From an uncultured Actinomycetaceae bacterium (GTDB lineage: Bacteria > Actinomycetota > Actinomycetes > Actinomycetales > Actinomycetaceae), in assembly GCA_902464405.1 (NCBI GenBank), contig CABQJD010000002.1, forward strand, positions 192,168 through 256,167: 64,000 nucleotides of DNA. Direction: 5' to 3'. Position numbers and translations under genes: made by a program. The notes beneath the pieces are model-generated. The model saw only the letters and a list, made by a program, of their open reading frames with translations. It was not told the origin of the DNA and made no database searches. Each line of letters starts with the position of its first letter. Within the stretch, counting starts at the first letter, position 1. Below are positions 1-9,394 of the stretch, in pieces.

Positions 1-740
1 GCCTGACGATCTTCCTCAATTTGCGCCAAGCGCTGAGCTTCCAGCTCAATCGTCGTATTCTTCGCTTGAGCTAACTGGACTAAAAGATCTTGACGCTGAC
101 GATCTGCCTCTTGTACCTGCGCGGCGGCATTTTCTGATGCTTTCTGAGCTGCAGCTTCTGCTTCTTTTGCTTTTTCAGCCATCTCATTTAGCTGTGCAGC
201 TTTTGCATCTGCTCGCTTTTGAAGCGTCTGGGCAACGGTGTTGAGATTTTGAAATTCGCGAGCGCGCTGATCTGCTGCACTGCCAAGTTGAGTAAAAGCA
301 CGCTGACGGTCATTTGCAGCTTGGAGAGAATCCGCATCAAAGAAATAATAAGCGCTCGTCATATTTGAGGCGCCGTCTTGATAGAGAGCTTGGGCGAGCG
401 CTGCCATATTTGCGCGAGCTGCATCTGTGTCTTTTTTAGCGTCAGCTGCTCTCTCCTGCGCGTCCGATAAATCTTCGACTGCTTGATACGCAGCTTTTTG
501 CGCTTTATCAGCCTCAGCACGGCTTTGCAATGCTGCTGCATCGAGACGATCACTCTCTGCCGACAGCTGCTCAAGACGCGCCTCTATAGCAGATAAAGAC
601 ATCTGCGTCTGGTTTTGAATATCGCGCGCACGCGCCACATCAGCGTCGCTGGGAGCTGCGATAGCTGGGGAAACATTTGAAAGCGCGAGCAATGCGGCGC
701 ACACCGCCCCAAAGCTTGTCCGAATAAAACGCTTGTGCAT
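1..740 (-). CDS. secreted coiled-coil protein, N-terminal part (likely NlpC/P60-type cell-wall hydrolase), cut by window edge
   Basis: The reading frame starts at ATG 740-738 with a strong GGAGGAG ribosome site eight bases upstream and is still open at base 1, so only the first 246 residues are seen. Residues 1-28 form a signal peptide (basic MHKRFIRTS, hydrophobic core, cleavage near AIAA). The rest is almost entirely Ala/Gln/Glu/Arg/Lys-rich helix with heptad character, broken by a short ALAQALYQDGAS element near residue 110. This matches the N-terminal coiled coil of RipA/CwlO-like peptidoglycan endopeptidases, which carry an NlpC/P60 domain at the C-terminus; that domain would lie outside the window and is inferred, not seen. 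Another secreted coiled-coil protein is possible. The gene is divergent from the hydrolase at 933. Confidence 0.7.
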   Translation of the reverse strand, partial: MHKRFIRTSFGAVCAALLALSNVSPAIAAPSDADVARARDIQNQTQMSLSAIEARLEQLSAESDRLDAAALQSRAEADKAQKAAYQAVEDLSDAQERAADAKKDTDAARANMAALAQALYQDGASNMTSAYYFFDADSLQAANDRQRAFTQLGSAADQRAREFQNLNTVAQTLQKRADAKAAQLNEMAEKAKEAEAAAQKASENAAAQVQEADRQRQDLLVQLAQAKNTTIELEAQRLAQIEEDRQ

Positions 741-932
741 ACGTCTCCTCCATATCACAGCATTATCCACATGAGCCACACAATTATCAGCGTGTCATAT
801 ACTCACCAATATTATAACTAGTAACAAAAATGCACAAACTTTAACAGGATTATCTATAGCAACATCCTAAACATAGGTAACTCATTGGCGGATTTTCTAG
901 CCAGCGCGCAGCCACTGAGGCACAATAGACAT

Positions 933-1979
933 ATGACCCTCACACCCCACTGGATTCCCGATATTTTAGGAAAAGGCTTTGAAGCTGCAACGTTTCCCCT
1001 GCACCCAGACGAAGAAGGCCCTGCCATCGTCACCCTCGTGCGCCATGTGCCGAGCATAGACAAAAGCGCACTACCGCAGATTGCGTCTCCGCGCACTTTC
1101 GCTTTTCTAGCAATTCACGGCTGGAATGATTATTTTTACCAACGCGAGTTAGCGCGCACAATCTCATCCCTGGGCGGGCACTTCTATGCATTAGATCTGC
1201 GCAAATACGGACGCTCACATCTAGAGGGGCAGACGTGGGGATATATCACCGACCTATCGGCATACGATGAAGAACTCCATATCGCACTTGACGTAATTTT
1301 TCACGAACACGGCACTATTCCCATCGTCCTCTACGGGCACTCAACTGGAGGGCTGACTGCCACACTCTGGGCTGACCGCCACCCTGGCGTACTTGCAGCC
1401 CTCATACTCAACTCGCCGTGGATCGCACTCCAAGGGTCTTTAGCTACTCGCCTCGCAGGGCATAGCGCAACTGACGCGCTCAATCGTCTATCGCCCACAG
1501 CTACTCTCCCTCTTCCCGATAACGGCCTATATCACCGAAGCCTTAGAGGGAATCATCTGGGTGACGCCAATCTCGCAACGCCTGCTAATGAATCAGATCC
1601 CTTTTTCACAACCGGATGGGAACCGGATGAACGCTTTAGAAATACCACAAGTTTCGAAGTGCGTGCTGGCTGGCTCAACGCCATTCTTAACGGACATAAA
1701 CGAGTGGCAGAAGGGCTAGCTATAGATACGCCTATTCTCGTTCTCACGTCACAAGAATCTGTGACAGCAAACGAATGGTCTGCCAGCTTACTCGAAGCCG
1801 ACGCAGTACTTACTGTTGAAAATATATGGAAGCGCATACCTTTCCTTGGGCGCAGCGTCTCACTCGTAAAAATCCACCAAGCTATTCATGATGTGACGCT
1901 CTCACGCGCATGCGCACGCAACGAAGCCTTCTGCGAAATGTCGAGATTCTTGAATGCGCACATCCCTATCCTCTACTAA
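933..1979 (+). CDS. alpha/beta hydrolase, lysophospholipase-like
   Basis: A 348-residue cytosolic serine hydrolase of the alpha/beta fold. The nucleophile elbow is GHSTGG (GxSxG), preceded by the strand IPIVLYG and followed by a helix, as in monoacylglycerol lipase/lysophospholipase (PldB-like) proteins. An early FLAIHGWNDYFYQ segment supplies the HG oxyanion motif, and an FYALDLRKYGRS stretch matches the D-x-R-G-x-G-x-S region of that family. A C-terminal KIHQAIHDVTLSR segment could supply the catalytic His. I chose ATG 933 because the frame upstream to TTG 885 has no convincing ribosome site, while GAGG lies 12 bases before the ATG. Substrate is unknown; an ester or lipid is the family expectation. 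No signal peptide. Confidence 0.75.
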   Translation: MTLTPHWIPDILGKGFEAATFPLHPDEEGPAIVTLVRHVPSIDKSALPQIASPRTFAFLAIHGWNDYFYQRELARTISSLGGHFYALDLRKYGRSHLEGQTWGYITDLSAYDEELHIALDVIFHEHGTIPIVLYGHSTGGLTATLWADRHPGVLAALILNSPWIALQGSLATRLAGHSATDALNRLSPTATLPLPDNGLYHRSLRGNHLGDANLATPANESDPFFTTGWEPDERFRNTTSFEVRAGWLNAILNGHKRVAEGLAIDTPILVLTSQESVTANEWSASLLEADAVLTVENIWKRIPFLGRSVSLVKIHQAIHDVTLSRACARNEAFCEMSRFLNAHIPILY

Positions 1980-2022
1980 AAAGAGTGAATGCTTCCCCAG
2001 CTTTATATGAACTCCCCTAGCT

Positions 2023-2856
2023 TTATCGAGAATTCTCGCGTTCTAAAGCAGCCTTATAAAGGCTGTTGGCGCTCACGCCTTCACGCTTTGCTACGTGAGC
2101 TGCCGCAGCTTTAAGCCTTAATCCTTCAGATCGCAGTTCGCATACTTCATCTACCCAGCGCGGATCAATCCCCATACACGACGAGCGCACCCAGCCTTCA
2201 ACAACAATTACGATCTCACCGAGCACGCCTGTATGCGCCCAATTCTCTAATTCCCCTAAAGAAGCACGCCGCACTTCTTCATGAATTTTCGTTAGCTCTC
2301 GCGCAATTGAAGCCCTGCGATCAGATCCAAATACGCCCATCATTGCGTGCAGAGTATCGGCAAGCCTTCGAGGAGATTCAAAAAATACCATTGTGCGCGG
2401 CTCGTACGCGAGCTGTTCTAAACGCTGAGCGCGCTCGCCGCTTTTGCGCGGCAGAAAACCTTCAAAAGTAAAACGATCTGAGGGCAAACCGCTCACAGCC
2501 AGCGCAGTTAGAACGGCAGAAGGCCCAGGAATTGCCGTCACTGGCACATCTTCGCTTGCCGCAAGCGCCACCAAGCGATAGCCCGGATCTGATACTGCAG
2601 GCATTCCGGCGTCACTGACCATCACCACAGTTTTTCCAGCTGCCGCTGCTGCCACTAATTCGGGTGCTCTCTCGGCTTCGTTGTGATCATGATATGCCGT
2701 GACGGGCGCGCGCAGCTCAATACCTAATCGTCCAGCGAGATTCAAGAGCCGCCGCGTATCCTCAGCAGCAATCAGATCAGCATTTTCGAGAGCTTCTCGC
2801 AGACGCGCAGAAGCATCCGCATCGTGACCAATCGGAGTACCAGCTAAAATAATCAT
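2023..2856 (-). CDS. rsmI: 16S rRNA (cytidine-1402 2'-O)-methyltransferase
   Basis: RsmI uses SAM to methylate the ribose 2'-O of C1402 in the 16S rRNA decoding centre. The 277-residue protein has the tetrapyrrole-methylase fold motifs in order: LAGTPIG at the N-terminus, AEDTRR near residue 30, SDAGMPAVSDPGY, the PGPSA loop and FEGFLPRK. The N-terminal motif usually reads GTPIGN; here it is GTPIGH. I place the start at ATG 2856 because it is preceded by AGGA at the right distance and because the protein then begins MIILAGTPIG, as the family does. The 11 residues upstream in the same frame are not expected. Length is normal for the family. Confidence 0.95.
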   Translation of the reverse strand: MIILAGTPIGHDADASARLREALENADLIAAEDTRRLLNLAGRLGIELRAPVTAYHDHNEAERAPELVAAAAAGKTVVMVSDAGMPAVSDPGYRLVALAASEDVPVTAIPGPSAVLTALAVSGLPSDRFTFEGFLPRKSGERAQRLEQLAYEPRTMVFFESPRRLADTLHAMMGVFGSDRRASIARELTKIHEEVRRASLGELENWAHTGVLGEIVIVVEGWVRSSCMGIDPRWVDEVCELRSEGLRLKAAAAHVAKREGVSANSLYKAALERENSR

Positions 2857-3341
2857 GCGCGTCCTACTATAAAATTCTCGATTTTTCAATCGCTCTTTAC
2901 TGCTCGACGTAATGATTCTCGCATAATTATCATAATTATCTTAAAGCTCTCCTCTGAAACACCCAGCAGCACGCTCAATCACCGTTTTGATCTACTTCCC
3001 ATATAAGCTCAAGGATCTGCGAAGAAGCGCTCACACTGGTACGCATATCAGCCAGCAGAAGAGCCAAGATTGAAGCTCAGCAAATATGCCCACGCACTAA
3101 AACTGCACTTATTTAGTTGATCGAATAGCATTTAGTTGATCGGATAGCATTTTCCTACATACGCAAGTAAAGCACTTACCGCTATTCGAGATAGGCGCCT
3201 TCACCGAGCAGATTCAACATTTTGAAACATATACGCACGCATTTATCGCTGCACGTAGATAAAACGAAGCGGGCAGCACGCTAAGTTCATGCCACCCGCC
3301 ATCATATGAATACCGCACTCGATTCCGTGATTATCAGCGCT
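2857..3341. repeat. gene-free stretch with a 19-bp tandem repeat
   Basis: No coding potential is visible. It holds two adjacent 19-base copies, ATTTAGTTGATCGAATAGC at 3111-3129 and the same with one change (GGATAGC) at 3130-3148. A smaller direct repeat, CATAATTAT twice, lies near 2921-2940. The terminator of the 3342 gene occupies 3261-3299. Confidence 0.75.
3261..3299 (-). terminator. intrinsic terminator of the surface-protein gene
   Basis: On the minus strand GCGGGTGGCATG (3299-3288) can pair over all 12 positions, with three G-U wobbles, with CGTGCTGCCCGC (3280-3269). A TTCGTTTTA tract follows. It lies just past the 3342 stop codon. Confidence 0.75.
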
Positions 3342-5135
3342 TTATCGGTTCAGTGCTTTTCTCCATGCTATAGCGCCAGCAATACTAAGCACACCTGCGC
3401 ACGCAATCAGTGAGAATATATTTCCCATGCCCGTCTGAGAGAGCATATCCTGCTTCTTCTGGCTAACAACTGGAACGGCTGCTTTGTCTTTTTCCGTAAC
3501 TTTCACTACGAGTTCAGCAACGGCTTCTCCACCATTGTTCGGATAGGTCACTTTCACGGGAATTGTGTATGTTCCGAGAGCAACTTTCTCATGTGGAGCC
3601 ACAGTCACGCTGCCGTCAGAATTAACTTTCACCCATTCTGGCGCGCCGTCTGCTTTTTCGTATGTAGTACCAGCAGGCGCTGGATTCGTTTCAACCTCAT
3701 CAGTAGACGGATTATCGAATGTGGGCGCAGGCACCGTCTTAGAATCGTCTTGCTTAACTGTGGTACCACCTGGATAAACAGGCTTGTTGATCTGGCTAAG
3801 AGCACATCCGTTGCTATCAACTGCAAGCCCTGATGGAGTATCGGCACACTTATCGGCACTATCTCCAATGCCGTCGCCGTCAGCATCATTAAATTCCCAC
3901 TGTGCTTGAAGAACCATATTGGCTTTCAGTACAACTTCTTCACCAGCAGCAATAAGCTCACCTACTGGCTTTCCATTATCGAGAGCTTTCCAGCCTTGGA
4001 ATGTGTGGTCAATCCGAGTCAAACCAAAATCTTCGGCACTTTTAATCGTGAAAGAAGGCTCAGGGAATGAAGGATATGAAACGTTGCTGGCTTGCGGAGC
4101 ATACGTGACAGGAGCAACGTCATCAGCCGAAACGTCTTGCGTTGCTTTTCCTCCGTTGAAATCATAGCTGAGCTGCACGCCCCATTGTGCACGCAGAATC
4201 GTCTTCGGGTCGTCACGCCTATTGGGATCAAAAGAAGGATCGTTCCAATCAATTTCTCCTAAAGTTTCTGCGGAATATCGCTGCTGAGGAGTCCACACCA
4301 CTTGATCTGTATCGAATCCTTGTGCGCTCTTTCCAGAAATAGCCCAGCTAGGTGCCACATACCCACCCCTTGGAGTGAGCGCAGGATTCTTCTGCAGCGG
4401 AATATACGAGTTTTTCTCTTGCCCGCTATTAAAGGTATACCAACCGAGGAAGGTCATGCCCTCTTTTACTGGATCGGCAGGGAAATCCACGGTATTATCA
4501 CGATTCACAATCCGCGTCACGTTTGCAGTGCTGCCCACTAAAGTGCCGCCCAAGGGCATAAATTCAATGTTGTGCCGCATGAAGCTGATTCGCGGAAAAT
4601 TCACTCCACCGTTGGCATCATTATCTCCGCCGACTTCGTGCTTAAATTCTAAACTAGGATAACTGGGATAGTTAGACCAGCCTCGGTACCCTAAGTGCCA
4701 ACCTTCGGGGATGCTCGCTGGATCAACTTTGATAGTGATAATTTCACCTTTTGGCAATGTGCCAAGGCAGCGATCTATGAGATCCATCTTTGCAGGGTCG
4801 TAACCTTTACAGCCTGGCAGACCATTAGTTTCCCCTGGCACCTGAACTTCCGTGCCGTCAGCACGCACATAGCTAATCTTCAGGTCGCGAGGATTGAGCT
4901 TTCCGCCCTCGGTAAAAGCTTTCCAGCCTTCAAGAGTAGGCTTTGGAAGAACTAAACTTCCGGGAGACTGCGGCCCAGCGGAAATGAGATCAAATGAGAT
5001 TGATTCAGCAAGCATCTCTCCCTCAGTTGGAGCCGCAGCAGCGACGCCAGTTGAAAAAGCGAGCGCCAGCCCAGCCGCAAGAACTGCTGCACCAGTCTTT
5101 TTGACAGCGCGGTATAAAAATATCTGATTTTCCAT
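3342..5135 (-). CDS. cell-wall-anchored surface protein with InlB-like and Rib-like domains
   Basis: A 597-residue secreted protein. Residues 1-35 are a signal peptide ending near VAAAAP. The C-terminus carries a sorting signal: LSQTG at about 565, a hydrophobic helix, then basic WRKALNR, so a sortase should link it to peptidoglycan. In between are two Listeria-Bacteroides (InlB B-type) repeats, recognisable by TFLGWYTF and TFQGWKAL followed by LQAQW; a calcium-binding thrombospondin-3-like DADGDGIGDSADKC segment near 418; and a Rib/Y-domain-like module before the anchor. The start has a GAGGA ribosome site. Adhesion or host binding is inferred from architecture only. It lies downstream of the GH110 gene on the same strand, separated by about 80 bases. 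Confidence 0.85.
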   Translation of the reverse strand: MENQIFLYRAVKKTGAAVLAAGLALAFSTGVAAAAPTEGEMLAESISFDLISAGPQSPGSLVLPKPTLEGWKAFTEGGKLNPRDLKISYVRADGTEVQVPGETNGLPGCKGYDPAKMDLIDRCLGTLPKGEIITIKVDPASIPEGWHLGYRGWSNYPSYPSLEFKHEVGGDNDANGGVNFPRISFMRHNIEFMPLGGTLVGSTANVTRIVNRDNTVDFPADPVKEGMTFLGWYTFNSGQEKNSYIPLQKNPALTPRGGYVAPSWAISGKSAQGFDTDQVVWTPQQRYSAETLGEIDWNDPSFDPNRRDDPKTILRAQWGVQLSYDFNGGKATQDVSADDVAPVTYAPQASNVSYPSFPEPSFTIKSAEDFGLTRIDHTFQGWKALDNGKPVGELIAAGEEVVLKANMVLQAQWEFNDADGDGIGDSADKCADTPSGLAVDSNGCALSQINKPVYPGGTTVKQDDSKTVPAPTFDNPSTDEVETNPAPAGTTYEKADGAPEWVKVNSDGSVTVAPHEKVALGTYTIPVKVTYPNNGGEAVAELVVKVTEKDKAAVPVVSQKKQDMLSQTGMGNIFSLIACAGVLSIAGAIAWRKALNR

Positions 5136-5217
5136 TAGATCCTCGATTCCAGAGGCAGGGAATAAATATATACACCATCATGCATCACGCAGATATTTTC
5201 ATCCTACCACTCACGTA

Positions 5218-8200
5218 TCACGCCTTGCTGGCACAACGGGCATTCAGTGCCGCACCGCCAAGAACTAGAGCCAATGCTGAAAAAATAAATACCCACACAT
5301 CGCGATAGCCAGTCTTTTCTAGATGAGCTGCAGCAGCTTTTGGAGCGCTATCGCCTACTGCTTTCACACCTTTTTTATCCTGAGAATCCGCCACACTGTG
5401 AGTATCCGCTTCTTGCGAAGAAGCACCCTTGGAATCAACAGATGCAAACAAAGCGTTAAAAATAACGTCACTTTCTCCCACTTCGTACGAAAACTCCGTA
5501 TCGGAAGATACCGTTACAGTGCCCAGCTGCCAACCAACAAAACGATATCCTTTGGCAGGAGTCGCTTTCAAAGTGACGATATCGCCTTTATAGAGCCGAG
5601 CATCTTTAATGGCGTGTGGTTTCGCATCTGCCGTTCCCATCTGCATCTGATCTTTTGGAACGTTGACTCGGACAGTACGAGATGCTTCGCGCTCTAAAGA
5701 ATCATCAATAGAGCGAGTGTCTGTGTTGAGAATCGTCCACCGATAAACTGAACGAGTTATTCCATCTTCAGCGATCACATCTGCTTTTAAGATATTTATC
5801 CCTGGATTTAACTGAATAGAATCGAAAACCCCATTACCGTTGGGTTTAAGTTCTTTATTATTAAGCTCCAGCTTGATAGTGGCATTCGCGCTCACATCAA
5901 AAGCCGCATCAATCAAGGAATACTCAGCATTCGTAGTAGATGCATAGTTAAACACATTGGGTGCAGCCGTAATATCTCCATCTAAAAGCCCAGTTATTTT
6001 ACCTGCTATACGGGCGTGACTGCTCTTCGCAACAGGAATATCACCGCTGGAAACTATATTCTCGGAAGTTTTTCTCTCCCCAATTTTTATCTTTTTACCG
6101 TTTACAGTGATATCAGCATAAGAAACAGCAGTAGCATTCCCCTCTGGATCAGAACTCGAAGCAGAAGCAAAAGCCAGTTTGATATCGTCACCTAAGAATC
6201 GAGCATCGGCCTCTCCAATTTTATTCCAGCTATTTCCGCTGTCTGAACTAAAATAGGTGGCAACAGTATTTCCCCTCTTTGAAAATTTCATTACAACGGA
6301 TTCAGCATTTTCACCAGCACGCACAGCCTCATTTCCGCCATACCAAGTTTCCTGAGCCTTTGCAGATTCTTCACGAACCTGCGCTATCTTTCTAGTATCG
6401 CCGCTGCGATGCTTTCTTTGAATAGCGATGTAATTATTTTGATCTTTATACAAGTAAACACCCGTATCCGACCATTGCGAACTAGTCAGCCCCCGCTGTT
6501 TCACAGTAATATCAAAATCACTAGAGCTATCGCTATTTAACACGTCACCAACTAAGATATTTTGACCTCGTTGCTCCTGGTAAAGACCGCCAGAAGAATA
6601 CGTTGAGCTGAAACCAAATTCATTCGGTTTCAATTCGTGAGCCAGATCCTCTGATTCTATACTCCACTTATCGGTAAAATTATAGATTTCTTGCGGCGCA
6701 CCTGCAGTTGCCGAAACATGTAACACAAGCGGATCAGAGGTTCGTTTGACGGCGTCATCTCCACTTCCTACAACTTCCGTTAAAGTGACTGACGCGCTAC
6801 CTTCACGCAACGCATAGACAACACCATTAGAGTCTACTTTTAATACGTTCGGATCAGACGACGTAAAGTATCGAGTAACGCTAGGTGCTGCCATAGGATT
6901 AGTGATCATTGCTCCATGAGCTGTGGCTGCATCACTGGCGATATGCACACTGGAGGAATCCATCTGAGAAATATCGACAGAACTATTCAAGCCTAATCCG
7001 TATACGTTATTCGCAATAGTGACCGATGCATCTGCTTGAAGCCGATAAAGGGGTGCAGTATTCTTTGGGCTGCCTGAAGAAATAAGCCGAACACTGCCTC
7101 CCACAGGCAAAGTATCTTGAGCTGAATGAAGCATTAAAATTTCCGGGTCTTGCAGCAAGATAGTGTTGCCAGAGAAACGAAGATCTTTTGTACTTTTAGT
7201 GTCAAGAACCCGCTGCACATCTCGATTGTTGCCTGCAGGATTTTGCTCACCTGCTTTCACAACGTAAAACTTGTTTGCAGTGATACTCACGTTCTCGTGA
7301 ACAGTATGCTGCGCACTGGCGTTCGGGTTTGTGGGTTGAATAAATATCGCCTGAGAGCTTCCGTTCAAAAAAGTATTATTTCTAATTGTTAGGCTTCGAA
7401 CTGGACCCGATTCATACCATCCTTGCGCGTCATTCGAGATATAAATTCCAGCCATCCCGATTCCGTCAAAAGTGTTGTTTTCGATGAGTACTTTTCTGCG
7501 AGTCGTCACCAAAATCCCTCTAGTGGGAGTAGCAGTAAACACATTGCCAGATATTTCCACCTCGGGAGTATAAGTAATATTTTCAACAACGTGAGTGCCG
7601 TTTGCACCAATTTGAGCAGGGATATCCTTATCAAAAGTAAGAATAATATCGGTGAGATTTCCAGAGCCGCTCCCCATAGCGCCTCCCATGCCATCAGGTC
7701 CATCAACTGCTATGACCTTGCGCACTGAATCCGCAACAGTGACCATATTTCCTCTGGTAGAAAATTCAACCTGATCTCCGATGAAGTAATTGGGGAAGCC
7801 AGCTGTTTCGTGATGCTTAAAGCGCACTTTGATTTTATTTGGAGCTATTTTTTCTACAACCTCATTAAACGTACCGTGAATATTAACGGGATCATCATGC
7901 GGGTTAGAGAAATAAGAATTGATTATTTTTATGGTGCCTTTTGTTCCCGACATTTGGATAAAATCAGCAAAACCAGAAGTAGAGCGCCCTGTTTCGGCAG
8001 GAGCTTCAAAACGGACGTTGCTTATAGTTATGTTTTCGCTATGCTGCCCTACGATGCCGAAACCATGCAAAAACCCTATTCGAGTATTTTCAATTGTGAC
8101 GTCTTTAGATTTCCAGATAAACATTCCAGGATGATCTCTATCCAACAGCCGCATCTGAAAATACATTCCTTTTTTAAGTAAGCTGTGAAGCGGCTTCGAA

Positions 8201-9072
8201 TAGGTGACCTTTAGATGATTAGCACGATCTGTTTGCGTGTGCGTTATAGATGCCACATTGGCAAAAATGCTGCTTTGAGGATTTCCTGCCCGCCACGTTT
8301 GCTGCTTGGAAGCGTCATATGCCTGCATATAGGTAAAAGCTGACTGCTTGGTGCTCCAGTATCGCTGACGATCGTATGGACTGATATCAGAATGCCACGT
8401 TATATCGCTGCCATCCAAAGAATAGTTATACTGCTTTGGAACTAGAAAAGTTGCCGACTGCGCATCGCTGTCGATATTTTCTACTGCAATATCGATCACG
8501 GTTGGAACAGCAAAATCTGTTGTCACATGTTGTATCGTGATTTTTTCACAATCAATGGCTGCAAATTCTGTCATTTTTCCGTGATACATAAAAAGCGAAC
8601 CGCTGCCTTCTAAGGTCACATTACTCAAACCTTCAAATAAAATCCCGATGCGTTTCTTCTTGTATGCTTCATTAGCACCCACAGTATTCGAGACATACAA
8701 CGTGCGCTCTGGAGCTTTATCGGGATAAAAATCGTATCTGCCAGTGGGGAATCTTAAAACTATTGATTTTTCCGGGTGAGCTTTTCTTAGATTCTTGATC
8801 TCAGCTATCGCCTTTTGCGCAGCAGGAGCAGAATCTGCGCTGCCGCTGGGATCAGCACCGAAAGCAGTCGCATTTACGATAATCGAATCAGCTTCTTCAG
8901 CAGCGGCAATAGCAGGATTCGCTAAGATAAAAAATGCACACCCGATGCTTAAAGAAACTATAGCTGAAAGAATTTTGCGCCGCTTATATGCGGGGGGGGC
9001 ATATCGATCCAGATATGAGTTTATTTTGACGACGATATTGCGACTGCATAACGTACCTTTCTGTGGCGCCAT
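5218..9072 (-). CDS. cell-wall-anchored GH110-type alpha-galactosidase
   Basis: A 1284-residue surface enzyme. Residues 64-640 match glycoside hydrolase family 110, right-handed beta-helix exo-alpha-1,3-galactosidases acting on blood-group-B or linear alpha-Gal ends. Family hallmarks: FGADPSGSADSAPA, FPTGRYDFYPDKA, NVTLEGSGSLFMYHG, the paired aspartates in HDDPVNIHG (D393/D394) and RGILVTTRRKVLIENN. Following modules: Big2-like Ig fold (about 715-790), concanavalin-like fold (about 800-980), cadherin-like sandwich (about 1020-1120), a divergent InlB-like repeat (GYRFVGWQL) and an LEKTG sorting signal at about 1251. The signal peptide (KRRKILSAIVSLSIG) lies behind a C8 tract at 8992-8999. ATG 9072 has a poor ribosome site; a second ATG at 9049-9047 has a better one (AAAGG) but is out of frame at C8. 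Length may therefore switch by slippage. Confidence 0.85.
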   Translation of the reverse strand: MAPQKGTLCSRNIVVKINSYLDRYAPPAYKRRKILSAIVSLSIGCAFFILANPAIAAAEEADSIIVNATAFGADPSGSADSAPAAQKAIAEIKNLRKAHPEKSIVLRFPTGRYDFYPDKAPERTLYVSNTVGANEAYKKKRIGILFEGLSNVTLEGSGSLFMYHGKMTEFAAIDCEKITIQHVTTDFAVPTVIDIAVENIDSDAQSATFLVPKQYNYSLDGSDITWHSDISPYDRQRYWSTKQSAFTYMQAYDASKQQTWRAGNPQSSIFANVASITHTQTDRANHLKVTYSKPLHSLLKKGMYFQMRLLDRDHPGMFIWKSKDVTIENTRIGFLHGFGIVGQHSENITISNVRFEAPAETGRSTSGFADFIQMSGTKGTIKIINSYFSNPHDDPVNIHGTFNEVVEKIAPNKIKVRFKHHETAGFPNYFIGDQVEFSTRGNMVTVADSVRKVIAVDGPDGMGGAMGSGSGNLTDIILTFDKDIPAQIGANGTHVVENITYTPEVEISGNVFTATPTRGILVTTRRKVLIENNTFDGIGMAGIYISNDAQGWYESGPVRSLTIRNNTFLNGSSQAIFIQPTNPNASAQHTVHENVSITANKFYVVKAGEQNPAGNNRDVQRVLDTKSTKDLRFSGNTILLQDPEILMLHSAQDTLPVGGSVRLISSGSPKNTAPLYRLQADASVTIANNVYGLGLNSSVDISQMDSSSVHIASDAATAHGAMITNPMAAPSVTRYFTSSDPNVLKVDSNGVVYALREGSASVTLTEVVGSGDDAVKRTSDPLVLHVSATAGAPQEIYNFTDKWSIESEDLAHELKPNEFGFSSTYSSGGLYQEQRGQNILVGDVLNSDSSSDFDITVKQRGLTSSQWSDTGVYLYKDQNNYIAIQRKHRSGDTRKIAQVREESAKAQETWYGGNEAVRAGENAESVVMKFSKRGNTVATYFSSDSGNSWNKIGEADARFLGDDIKLAFASASSSDPEGNATAVSYADITVNGKKIKIGERKTSENIVSSGDIPVAKSSHARIAGKITGLLDGDITAAPNVFNYASTTNAEYSLIDAAFDVSANATIKLELNNKELKPNGNGVFDSIQLNPGINILKADVIAEDGITRSVYRWTILNTDTRSIDDSLEREASRTVRVNVPKDQMQMGTADAKPHAIKDARLYKGDIVTLKATPAKGYRFVGWQLGTVTVSSDTEFSYEVGESDVIFNALFASVDSKGASSQEADTHSVADSQDKKGVKAVGDSAPKAAAAHLEKTGYRDVWVFIFSALALVLGGAALNARCASKA
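8992..8999 (-). repeat. C8 homopolymer inside the start region of the GH110 gene
   Basis: Eight G on the plus strand, C8 in the coding strand, falling in codons for Ala-Pro-Pro just before the signal-peptide core. Gain or loss of one or two bases shifts the frame between upstream ATGs and the mature protein. Long G/C runs like this are typical slipped-strand mutation sites. Confidence 0.85.
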
Positions 9073-9394
9073 TGCCAGCTGAGCTACACACCCAAGCGGT
9101 AAAAGTCTATGTTTCTATCACTATATATGGAATTTTCACTGAATAAAACACTAAAATATCCTGAATTTTCCTCCGTTCGATACGGCAGAAAAATTTGGGT
9201 TCACAGGTATCTACGCCGCTCTTGGCATTCTCATAAGAGTTACACAAAATAGACAACTAAGAAATAGGCGACCAAAGTCCCGTATCGCGGTATGCTGGAA
9301 ACATACGCTTTGATGCACGCCGCTCTCGCATAACTCAACACAGCTCCAGCTCAACGCATCAAAGAAACCTATCTGAAATGCAAGGGAGCATTTT
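9073..9394. other. divergent intergenic region between GH110 gene and DsrE-like gene
   Basis: No gene seen. For the minus-strand GH110 gene a TATAGT -10-like hexamer lies at 9125-9120, about 50 bases before ATG 9072; its -35 is weak. For the plus-strand gene a good ribosome site (AAGGGAG) precedes ATG 9395. No further structure recognised. Confidence 0.4.
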
